Positions 1 through 6,674 of a stretch of DNA of 19,961 nucleotides are shown piece by piece. Origin of the DNA: Desulfovibrio sp. (lineage in GTDB: Bacteria > Desulfobacterota > Desulfovibrionia > Desulfovibrionales > Desulfovibrionaceae). The stretch's first letter is position 1, and each line of letters starts with the position of its first letter. The stretch lies in the NCBI RefSeq assembly GCF_019424165.1, contig NZ_JAHZAA010000022.1, positions 10,471-30,431 on the forward strand. The letters run 5' to 3'. The translations under genes were made by a program, and so were the position numbers. Below the pieces are notes generated by a model, which did not search any database, was not told where the DNA came from, and was given only the letters and a program-made list of their open reading frames with translations.

Positions 1-267
1 TAGATCCTCTGCTTGCATGATGCGTGACACAAGCACGGCGCGCATGGTCGGCGAGGGTTCCACCGCAAAGATATCCACGCCGGGCAAAACTTCAGCTGCG
101 GCCACAACACCATGCCCCGTACCAGCGCCGATATCCAAAACCGCCCCTTCCACATCCGCAACACGTGACAGAGCTTCCAGAAATTTCTTCCTGCGCTCCC
201 ACAGCCTTCCCGACATTACATCATAAAATTCACCGGCATCAGCATACATCTCTTTCGTTGTTTCCAT
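1..267 (-). CDS. Class I SAM-dependent methyltransferase, N-terminal part (runs off left edge)
   Basis: The frame is open from an ATG at 267 to position 1, giving 89 residues of a longer protein. A strong GAGGAGA Shine-Dalgarno site at 272-278 fixes the start. Residues 44-53 read LDIGAGTGHG, the glycine-rich motif I that binds S-adenosylmethionine, and E70 in FAVEPS is the acidic residue expected after strand 2 to bind the ribose. The fold is therefore a class I methyltransferase. The acceptor cannot be told because the C-terminal half is missing. The gene follows the phosphopantetheinyl transferase after 101 bases on the same strand, so it could be the last tailoring gene of the metallophore operon, perhaps N-, O- or S-methylating the product, or a separate unit. 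Free-standing methyltransferases of this size are also common in unrelated metabolism, so the link to the pathway is inference. Confidence 0.82.
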   Translation of the reverse strand, partial: METTKEMYADAGEFYDVMSGRLWERRKKFLEALSRVADVEGAVLDIGAGTGHGVVAAAEVLPGVDIFAVEPSPTMRAVLVSRIMQAEDL

Positions 268-368
268 ACCGTCTCCTCTCAACCGAAGTTAATGTTCCCC
301 CTCTCTTAACCAGGGACAGTATTTCTGAAGCTGGAGCCGGGAGTCGGTGTCTTCCCATAATATATATA
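268..368 (-). other. Only intergenic gap of the window (101 bases), with a small UUCG hairpin
   Basis: This gap lies between the phosphopantetheinyl transferase stop and the methyltransferase start. On the minus strand it opens with an alternating TA run at about 358-369, which overlaps the upstream stop. It ends with the sequence TTAACTTCGGTTGA (279-292), which can fold into a five-pair stem, including one G-U pair, closed by a C(UUCG)G tetraloop just before the Shine-Dalgarno site. No U tract follows, so it is not an intrinsic terminator. The TA run could serve as a -10 element, but no convincing -35 is visible. The gap may simply be a spacer in the transcript. Confidence 0.45.
272..278 (-). 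promoter_or_regulatory. Ribosome binding site of the methyltransferase gene
   Basis: The minus strand reads GAGGAGA, four bases before the ATG at 267. It supports that ATG as the start, and supports the reality of this edge-truncated gene. Confidence 0.75.
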
Positions 369-1103
369 TCAAAATTTCACCTCCAGCAGCTGGAATTTTT
401 CTTTCTGACCCCATGTCTTCATTGCCACGGCAATGGCGCTGGCGTCCGTAAGAGCGCCGTGACGTACAAACCACCGTTGCCCCAAAAGTTGTACGGATTT
501 TACCGCATCGTCCGGTGTGCACTCAATGCACAGGTTTTTGAGCGAATGACCAAGGCCAATGCCGTTGGCCTTAACCACGGCCTCCTTGATAGCCCATACC
601 AAAGCCGCTGAGGCAGGGCTGTCAGCCCGGATGCAGTCCTGCGGGTGTGTGATTTCGTCCATCGGAAAATTCGCCAGCTCAGTGGCAGCCTGTACATCGA
701 ATCCCAATGAATCGGCCCTGCCAGCAGCTACACCACCCCACTCTCCACTGTGGGACAAGTTGAAGGCAAACAGGCCGGTAAACGCCTTAAGGTAGGGCTT
801 ATTATTCGAATCCGTGCCAAAGCTCATTTGCTCCGGCAGAATGCCTGTAAATGCCGCACAGACGCGACGCTTGAGAAAATGCGTTATTCTGAATCTCTGA
901 CGATCCTCTTGCCTGATGAATTTTGCTTCGCGCGCCCTTTCTTCAGTGGAGAGATGCTTATTTTCAATCCGGGCCGATAAACCTTTGTTCGCTATAATCA
1001 CGACAGGAGCCTGCTCCAGGTCAAGGGCAGATACTGCGGCATCCATATCTGCCGTATAGTCATGATGCCCGCATTCGAAGGCGCCGCAGTTAGGCATTTT
1101 CAT
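369..1103 (-). CDS. Sfp-type 4'-phosphopantetheinyl transferase
   Basis: This 244-residue protein should transfer the phosphopantetheine arm of coenzyme A to the carrier-domain serines of the synthases encoded upstream, making them active. Visible motifs are KPYL near residue 102, FNLSHSG at 114-120, GFDVQ at 134-138 with metal-binding D136, and WAIKEAVVK at 170-178 with E173. These match the P1, P2 and P3 motifs of the Sfp family, and the length is normal. The second residue after the Asp is Gln (Q138), where Sfp and EntD have a metal-binding Glu (GIDIE); other family members vary here. The start at 1103 is chosen because GGAAGG lies six bases upstream; an ATG at 1097 is the alternative. The open frame runs further upstream, but only as antisense-free overlap inside the transporter gene. 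The start overlaps the preceding transporter gene by 14 bases, which points to translational coupling. Confidence 0.92.
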   Translation of the reverse strand: MKMPNCGAFECGHHDYTADMDAAVSALDLEQAPVVIIANKGLSARIENKHLSTEERAREAKFIRQEDRQRFRITHFLKRRVCAAFTGILPEQMSFGTDSNNKPYLKAFTGLFAFNLSHSGEWGGVAAGRADSLGFDVQAATELANFPMDEITHPQDCIRADSPASAALVWAIKEAVVKANGIGLGHSLKNLCIECTPDDAVKSVQLLGQRWFVRHGALTDASAIAVAMKTWGQKEKFQLLEVKF

Positions 1104-2805
1104 TTTGCGCCTTCCACAGCTTTGCATAAAGGCCATCAGCCACAAGAAGCTCAGCATGCGCCCCGTGCTCCCTGATTTTTCCTTTATCCAGAACGAAAAT
1201 TTCATCAGCGTCGTGAACCGTCCAAAGGCGATGTGCGATGACAATGGTTGTTTTTCCACGGCAAAGGTTGGCGAGCGCCTGCTGGACTGCGGCTTCATTT
1301 TCCAGATCAAGACTGGACGTGGCCTCATCAAGAATCAGCACTGGAGCGTCCTTCAAAATGGCACGGGCTATGGCTATTCGCTGGCGTTCACCGCCAGAAA
1401 GCGCAATATCGCCGCCCTCCAGCAAGGTCTCATAGCCCTGCGGCAACTGCATGATGCGCTCATGAATGCAAGCAGCCCTTGCCGCCGCCATCACGCATTC
1501 CATTGGCGCGTCCGCCCTGCCAAGGCGTATATTGTCCGCCACCGACATAGGAAAAAGAAACACATCCTGCAGCACCATACTGACAGTTCTGTGCAGTGTT
1601 GGCTCATCAATATCCCTGACATCTACATTACCTATCCGCACAACACCTTCCTTCACATCCCAAAGACGTGCGATCAGGGCCGCAAGCGTGCTCTTGCCGG
1701 AACCGGATGGCCCCACAAGAGCAACCATACTCCCTGGCCTGACATGCAGGGAAATACTGCGGACAACTTCGGTATCACCGTAACCAAAGGATACATTTCG
1801 CACGTCAATGGAACCGTCCTCAGGGTTCTGCCCCTGAACTGCCTGCGGCATGACCGGCTCGTCCAAAACCTTGCGGATACGGTTGATGATGGTACCCACA
1901 AAACGCATTTCCGCCAGATAGGGGCCGAATTCATTGATGGCCATTGCCAGTCGCAAGGTCAGAAGAACCACCACGAAATAGCTGGCCGGGCTGCCGCCCC
2001 AGGTTGCGAACTGCACGCTTGCAACGCCTATGGCCAGGGCCGCGCCAATAAAGATGACAAGGCTGAACAACAGCAAGGCCGGAGCCGGGGCCACTTCTGT
2101 TTTTATTGATTGATCGCGGTAGTGCTCAAGAGACCGCAGTGTGGCGTCATACCGCCGGCAACGCGGATCAAAGAATCGCAAGTCCCTTGCTCCGGTGGCA
2201 ATTTCAAGCACATTTACTGCCGCTGTTTGCCGGGCAGTGGCGATTTTTTTCGCCGCACCATCCAGAAGTCGGTAGGACAGCGGCACGCTCAGCATGGCCA
2301 CCGGCAATGCCAGCAAAAGTACAAGGGCGCTGGCCCAGTTAAGCCAGAGCAGCAAAAGCCAGAGCAGGACAGGAAAAGCGGTGCCGGCCACCACGCAACC
2401 CCATACAGTTGTGACAATATCCTGATACATGCTGAACTGCGCTGTCATGAGTTCAGCCCAGGCTCCGTCACGCTGTGAAAGCACACGTCCAAGCGGCAGC
2501 CTGGCCAGATGGTTGGCAAGAAAAAGCCTGGCGTGTGACACCATTGCGTAGGTTGCATCAAAATTGGCGTTGAGCGCCCGCATCTTGAAAACAAGGCCCA
2601 GCAAAAAACCCGCAATGCCAAGCACAAGTACGACTGCCGCCGCCACAGCTCCATCCCCGCCCTCAAGAACATAGGGCAGCGCCAGCGCCGCCATAAACCA
2701 GGGCAAAGCCTCAGCGCAGGCCCCCAGGGACGCATAGATCACCCCCTTGGCCATATTGCCGTCGCGGTACTCCGTCAGATCAAAACCGAGATATTCGCGT
2801 ATCAT
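1090..2805 (-). CDS. ABC transporter, fused permease-ATPase (YbtQ-like)
   Basis: This 571-residue inner-membrane half-transporter has an N-terminal six-helix ABC exporter-type membrane domain (about residues 15-310) followed by an ATPase domain. The ATPase has Walker A GPSGSGKS at about 365-372, signature LSGGERQ at about 469-475, Walker B LILDEA with D493 and E494, and the switch His at about 525. All catalytic residues are present. The start at 2805 (MIREYLGFD) is preceded by AGGGGAG; the open frame continues upstream to 2928 but would overlap the previous transporter gene by over 100 bases. Ten bases separate it from the first transporter gene, so the two products probably form a heterodimer. 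In yersiniabactin systems YbtP and YbtQ have this exporter fold but import ferric siderophore, so by analogy this pair may import metal-loaded product. Export cannot be excluded. Confidence 0.9.
   Translation of the reverse strand: MIREYLGFDLTEYRDGNMAKGVIYASLGACAEALPWFMAALALPYVLEGGDGAVAAAVVLVLGIAGFLLGLVFKMRALNANFDATYAMVSHARLFLANHLARLPLGRVLSQRDGAWAELMTAQFSMYQDIVTTVWGCVVAGTAFPVLLWLLLLWLNWASALVLLLALPVAMLSVPLSYRLLDGAAKKIATARQTAAVNVLEIATGARDLRFFDPRCRRYDATLRSLEHYRDQSIKTEVAPAPALLLFSLVIFIGAALAIGVASVQFATWGGSPASYFVVVLLTLRLAMAINEFGPYLAEMRFVGTIINRIRKVLDEPVMPQAVQGQNPEDGSIDVRNVSFGYGDTEVVRSISLHVRPGSMVALVGPSGSGKSTLAALIARLWDVKEGVVRIGNVDVRDIDEPTLHRTVSMVLQDVFLFPMSVADNIRLGRADAPMECVMAAARAACIHERIMQLPQGYETLLEGGDIALSGGERQRIAIARAILKDAPVLILDEATSSLDLENEAAVQQALANLCRGKTTIVIAHRLWTVHDADEIFVLDKGKIREHGAHAELLVADGLYAKLWKAQNENA
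1110..1115 (-). promoter_or_regulatory. Ribosome binding site deciding the transferase start
   Basis: The minus strand reads GGAAGG, six bases before the ATG at 1103 and inside the end of the transporter gene. It rejects the longer open frame that starts near 1331. Confidence 0.7.
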
Positions 2806-2809
2806 GCCT

Positions 2810-2816
2810 CTCCCCT
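2810..2816 (-). promoter_or_regulatory. Ribosome binding site of the second transporter gene
   Basis: The minus strand reads AGGGGAG, four bases before the ATG at 2805, directly next to the upstream stop. It supports the 571-residue form over the longer open frame. Confidence 0.6.
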
Positions 2817-4597
2817 CACGCACGTTCTCTGCCGAGCCGCCACGAACTTGACCGCTTCTGCAGGGACCAGAGATTTTGATAGATTGCGGAACGTGCCAAC
2901 AGTTCCTCATGCGTTCCCTTCGCTTCAAGGGAACCGCCTACAATAACGAGAGTGGCGTCGGCATTTTCAATTTCGTGCAAACGATGTGAGATGGCAAAAA
3001 CAGTTCTGCCCGCCATCAGCCGGTTCAAGCTGCGCGACACATCCTTGGCCGCAATGGGGTCAAGGTGGGCGGTGGCCTCGTCAAGAATCAGGATGGGGGC
3101 ATTTTTCAAAAAAGCCCGCGCAATGGCTATACGCTGCTGCTCGCCGCCGGAAAGACCAAATCCATTGGCCCCCACAGGGGTATCCATGCCCAGGGGCAGA
3201 ATCTTCAACATTTCTGTGCAGCCCGCCGCTTCCACCGCTTGAAGCAATTCGTCTTCTGTCGCTTCCGGTCTGGCCAGAAGGATGTTTTCGCGTATCGTGC
3301 CGTGAAAAAGAAAGGCATCCTGAAAAACAATGCTGATGAGACGCTGGAACTGCTGCGGGGGAATGGAGCGGATATCCTGTCCGTCAATAAGAATACGGCC
3401 AGCGGAAACGTCATCAAGACGGGCCAGAAGTCTGGCCAGGGTTGTTTTTCCTGAACCCGACGGGCCAGTCACCGTAGTGATACGACCCTGCGGTAGCGTA
3501 AAGCTTACATCCTGCAATACAGTAACGCCGTCATTTGAGCCGGATTGCACCCGGTAGGAGACATTTTCAAAAACAATTTCAGCACCTGCGACGGATTGGG
3601 GCGAAGCCTGTTCACCAAACACGGGCAGATTCTGCACAGCCTGAATTTGGGCTGCTCCGGCCTGAAGCATCCGCAGGGCCGACAGGCTCATCATGACCTT
3701 GGTAAGAGGAAGAAGCATGACCCCGCAGACTGCCGTGGCAAAAAGCAGATCTGAAGCTGTAAGCGAGCCCAATGCGTAAAACAGGAGTGCAAAGGGCAAT
3801 ACCACCAGCAACGGAGTAGTCATGGCCAGACCGAAAAGGGAATAAGGCATGGCGCAAACACGGGTTACGTCTCCCGCCAGTCTGCCAATGGCAAAAATAC
3901 TGTCTGTCACTTCTTCAAGGGAATTTGCCTGCCGGTTGAAAGCCCGTAATGTGGCCAGTCCCCTGACGTAGGAAAGAAGCGCCGAAGAAGCCCTGCCGTC
4001 CGCCTGTACCCAGCGTACGAAGAGCTCCGGCGATGATTTTGCAATCCGCCCCTGAGCCCATATCCCAAGCGCGAGCATGACAAGTGAGGCCAGTGCCAGC
4101 CGCCAGTCGATCCAGAACAGCAACCCCACGCACACCAGTGACAAAAACAACCCCGCTACCGCATCAGGAATGGTATGGGCCAGGATAGTGTTAAGGCGGC
4201 CCACTTCATCCATAACTGCCCGGCTCAGATGGCTGCTTTTCCCCTCCACTGCCACAGGCACAACAGATTTTATCCGCTCAACAAGCTGGCTGCGCAGGCG
4301 GCACTCTGACCTAAACCCGGCCAGATGGCCGAGTATGGTCACCCCCCCCTGCGCCAGAAAGCGCAAAACCACGGCCCCCAAAATTCCCCCCGTCAGCCAG
4401 AGAATAGTCTCCACCTGGGGGATATCGCTCATGGCTTCTTCGGCCATAAGCCAAATCAGGATAAAGGGTACAATTTCAAGCAATGCAGCAAAGCAGGCAA
4501 GCAAAAGCGTTACCGAAAGCTTGCCCCACTCCGGCATGGCAGCCTGCCAGTAGACATTGAGCGGGCTTTGCATTTTTTCCGGCGCAGTGGACATCAT
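2816..4597 (-). CDS. ABC transporter, fused permease-ATPase (YbtP-like)
   Basis: This 593-residue half-transporter has a membrane domain (about residues 25-315, with hydrophobic segments near 28-51, 60-80, 140-180 and 255-300) and an ATPase domain. The ATPase has Walker A GPSGSGKT at 378-385, signature LSGGEQQ at 482-488, Walker B ILILDE ending at E507, and switch His H538. It is the likely partner of the next gene. Its start overlaps the stop of the carboxylase/reductase gene: ATG at 4597 gives a four-base overlap. A second ATG at 4594 lies at a better distance (six bases) from AAGGA at 4601-4605, so the protein may begin one residue later. Placement inside the biosynthetic operon is as in yersiniabactin-type clusters and supports a role in siderophore or product transport. 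Substrate and direction are inferred, not seen. Confidence 0.9.
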   Translation of the reverse strand: MMSTAPEKMQSPLNVYWQAAMPEWGKLSVTLLLACFAALLEIVPFILIWLMAEEAMSDIPQVETILWLTGGILGAVVLRFLAQGGVTILGHLAGFRSECRLRSQLVERIKSVVPVAVEGKSSHLSRAVMDEVGRLNTILAHTIPDAVAGLFLSLVCVGLLFWIDWRLALASLVMLALGIWAQGRIAKSSPELFVRWVQADGRASSALLSYVRGLATLRAFNRQANSLEEVTDSIFAIGRLAGDVTRVCAMPYSLFGLAMTTPLLVVLPFALLFYALGSLTASDLLFATAVCGVMLLPLTKVMMSLSALRMLQAGAAQIQAVQNLPVFGEQASPQSVAGAEIVFENVSYRVQSGSNDGVTVLQDVSFTLPQGRITTVTGPSGSGKTTLARLLARLDDVSAGRILIDGQDIRSIPPQQFQRLISIVFQDAFLFHGTIRENILLARPEATEDELLQAVEAAGCTEMLKILPLGMDTPVGANGFGLSGGEQQRIAIARAFLKNAPILILDEATAHLDPIAAKDVSRSLNRLMAGRTVFAISHRLHEIENADATLVIVGGSLEAKGTHEELLARSAIYQNLWSLQKRSSSWRLGRERA

Positions 4598-5919
4598 TTT
4601 TCCTTTTTGCGGAATATTCTGAACTGTTTTTCGCCAATGACATTGCGAAATTCCACATCTTCAACACCTTCATCAATGGTTTCGGCATTGCAGAGTATGG
4701 ATACCTTTCCAACATGATTGTTTTTCAGTTCTTCAACAGCGTCTTCAAATCTGTCCAACGAAAACGCGCTGCTGAGTGCCGGCATGATCAATCCCTTGCA
4801 TATGAGATCATTGGCCCTCGCGGCTTCATTCCAGGAGGCGCAGTGGGAGCCAATAATACGTTTACCGTACATCCAGAGATACCTGTTGTCGTAAAGGTGC
4901 TCATACCCCGTTGTGGACCCGCAGGTGACAATACGCCCCCGATTGGCGGCAACAAATACACTGGCGTAAAACGTGCCGCGCCCCGGATGCTCAAAAACCA
5001 CATCCGGCGACTTGCCTTCATTGACCTGTAATACTTCACGCCGAAAGCGCACAAGACGCCGCATATCCGGTGTGCCGTCGTCATTGACGAATTCGTTTTC
5101 TTCATTGTGGCGAACAATCACCGCACGGCAACCAAGCGCCTTCACCAGCTCGGCCTTTTCCTCGGAAGAAACTACGGCAATGGGAAAAGCCCCGGTTCTG
5201 AGCGCATACTGCACCGCCATACTGCCGATGCCGCCGCTGGCGCCCCAGATGAGCACGCTCTCGCCAATTTTTAGCTGCGCCCCGTTGGGCGAGATCAGCA
5301 TTCTGTACACAGTGGAATTGGCCCCCGGTAAAGCTGCTGCCTCGGCCCAGGAAAGATGTCTGGGTTTCGGCAGAACCTGGGTTGCGCGAATAAGGCAATA
5401 GTCCGAAAAAGAACCGAAATTTGTTTCGTACCCCCAAATGCGGCTGTGGTCGTCAAACAGATAGTCTTCCATCGCCTCTGGCGATTGATGATTGAACACC
5501 ACTGGATAAATAACGATGTGATCGCCGGGACGGCAGTTTGTGACGCCTTCGCCCACCTTGACTACGATACCTGCACCGTCGCTGCCCATGATCTGGTAAT
5601 CGAGGTTGTGACGAACGGCATCGGGATCAAGTTTGGCAAATCTTGCCAGACGGTCGAACGTGCTTACCGGCTTGCGTTTCAGCGCCCACAGGGTGTTGAA
5701 GTTGAGAGCGCCGGCCATGACCTTTACAAGCACCTCGCCCGTACCGGGAACAGGGATGGGAATATTACGTTCAACGTGAATGGCGGCCTTGAGGCGTTCA
5801 TCCTCATCGGCAATTGCCATGAGTTTTTCGTCTTCAGCTTTGTAGAGCACCACGGCCCGCATGACGTTCTGTTTTTCAAAGGGCGCGATGGCATCTGAAA
5901 CACTGCTCAAACTATTCAT
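4594..5919 (-). CDS. ccr: Crotonyl-CoA carboxylase/reductase family enzyme
   Basis: This 441-residue medium-chain dehydrogenase/reductase has the full-length pattern of crotonyl-CoA carboxylase/reductases, which reduce an enoyl-CoA with NADPH and add CO2 to give an alkylmalonyl-CoA. The segment LDYQIMGSDGAGIVV (106-120) and the nucleotide loop GASGGIG (226-232) are typical. Counting with a constant offset of six against the Kitasatospora enzyme, the CO2-binding residues N81, E171 and H365 correspond to N75, E165 and H359 here, while F170 is Y164. It is therefore probably a carboxylating enzyme. The start at 5919 is set by AGGAG six bases upstream; the open frame reaches 6051 but would run deep into the thioesterase gene. 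Such enzymes feed unusual extender units to polyketide synthases and are not part of the standard yersiniabactin set. The exact enoyl substrate cannot be read from the sequence. Confidence 0.9.
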   Translation of the reverse strand: MNSLSSVSDAIAPFEKQNVMRAVVLYKAEDEKLMAIADEDERLKAAIHVERNIPIPVPGTGEVLVKVMAGALNFNTLWALKRKPVSTFDRLARFAKLDPDAVRHNLDYQIMGSDGAGIVVKVGEGVTNCRPGDHIVIYPVVFNHQSPEAMEDYLFDDHSRIWGYETNFGSFSDYCLIRATQVLPKPRHLSWAEAAALPGANSTVYRMLISPNGAQLKIGESVLIWGASGGIGSMAVQYALRTGAFPIAVVSSEEKAELVKALGCRAVIVRHNEENEFVNDDGTPDMRRLVRFRREVLQVNEGKSPDVVFEHPGRGTFYASVFVAANRGRIVTCGSTTGYEHLYDNRYLWMYGKRIIGSHCASWNEAARANDLICKGLIMPALSSAFSLDRFEDAVEELKNNHVGKVSILCNAETIDEGVEDVEFRNVIGEKQFRIFRKKEK

Positions 5920-5925
5920 AGGCCG

Positions 5926-5930
5926 CTCCT
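5926..5930 (-). promoter_or_regulatory. Ribosome binding site deciding the carboxylase/reductase start
   Basis: The minus strand reads AGGAG, six bases before the ATG at 5919, in the 11-base gap after the thioesterase stop. It excludes the longer open frame from 6051. Confidence 0.75.
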
Positions 5931-6674
5931 TTATAAATTTTTCAGATGGTCGAAAACACTGCGCATAATAAGCTCGGAATGTGTCTGGATAAAAAAGTGC
6001 CCTCCCGGCATCATGCGCAGTTCCCACGATGCCGCGGCAAAGCGTTCCCACTCTGCCACCACCTCCACGGGAACCACGCGGTCATCCAGACCGGCAAAGG
6101 CGACCATTGGCACGTGGATAGGGCGAATCGGCTTTGGAGCCCACGTTTCCAGCACGGTGTAGTCAGCCCGGATGATGGGTTCAAAAAGCGCCATCAGCTC
6201 TTCATGCTCCAGAACTTCCCTGGGCACGCCACCGGTTTTGAAGATGAAAGACCTGAACGCATCGGAGGGAAGATCCCGGCAGGGAGGCCACCAGTTTTCG
6301 TGCGTGGGTTCCGATGCGCTGACAAAAAGGCACTCAGGCAAAGGCAAGTTTTCGTCCTGATGACGCAGCGCCCACTCCGCAGCAACGGTTCCGCCCATCG
6401 AATGGCCGAAAAAAGCATGGCGGCGCCCGATCCAGCGTTGCACGGCCTCCTGCAAGCCGTCGACAAGTGAGGACATGTCGGTCAGAAGCTCCTCAGCCAT
6501 GCGTGTGCCGTGGCCGGGCATCTGCACCCGGCAGACAACCACGCCTGCCGGAGCATGCTGCTGCCATTGCCTGAAAAGGGCCGCATGCCCGCCTGCGAAA
6601 TGCAGGCAAAACAGGATCAGATCATCCGGGCCGGGTTTTTTGTCAAAGATAAGCCAGGGGCTGGTTTCAGGCAT
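5931..6674 (-). CDS. Type II (editing) thioesterase
   Basis: This 247-residue alpha/beta hydrolase is of the YbtT/GrsT class, which clears mis-primed or stalled acyl groups from carrier domains of PKS and NRPS enzymes in the cytoplasm. The nucleophile motif is FGHSMGG with S92, the acid is D197 or D198 in GLDDRVVP, and the histidine is H226 in MPGGHFF. The N-terminal CLHFAGGHAALF (23-34) is the usual oxyanion segment. All catalytic parts are intact. The start at 6674 (MPETSPW) is chosen because a G-rich Shine-Dalgarno site (GGAG at 6679-6682) precedes it. In-frame ATGs at 6698 and 6707 would make the protein up to 11 residues longer. It overlaps the end of the large synthase gene by eight bases, so the two are probably translated together. 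Confidence 0.93.
   Translation of the reverse strand: MPETSPWLIFDKKPGPDDLILFCLHFAGGHAALFRQWQQHAPAGVVVCRVQMPGHGTRMAEELLTDMSSLVDGLQEAVQRWIGRRHAFFGHSMGGTVAAEWALRHQDENLPLPECLFVSASEPTHENWWPPCRDLPSDAFRSFIFKTGGVPREVLEHEELMALFEPIIRADYTVLETWAPKPIRPIHVPMVAFAGLDDRVVPVEVVAEWERFAAASWELRMMPGGHFFIQTHSELIMRSVFDHLKNL

Noticed and set aside
358..369. Alternating TA run as a promoter -10 for the methyltransferase gene
   Set aside because: No -35 element at proper spacing is visible, and the run overlaps the upstream stop. The evidence is too weak for a promoter call.
382..394. Perfect palindrome TCCAGCAGCTGGA followed by a T-rich stretch on the plus strand
   Set aside because: It lies inside the transferase coding region. 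The centre is one base, too tight for a terminator hairpin, and no plus-strand gene ends there.
24..611. Plus-strand open frame (195 codons) across the left edge
   Set aside because: It is antisense to the methyltransferase and phosphopantetheinyl transferase genes, both of which show family motifs. The plus-strand product has none.
1105..2109. Plus-strand open frame (334 codons)
   Set aside because: It is antisense to the ATPase domain of the second transporter, whose motifs are intact on the minus strand.
4342..4349. Run of eight C as a phase-variation site in the first transporter
   Set aside because: It encodes Gly-Gly-Val in frame and sits far from the start. A single run without evidence of length variation is not enough.
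5920..6051. Longer N-terminus for the carboxylase/reductase
   Set aside because: The extra 44 residues overlap the thioesterase end and do not look like this family. AGGAG at 5926-5930 points to the ATG at 5919.
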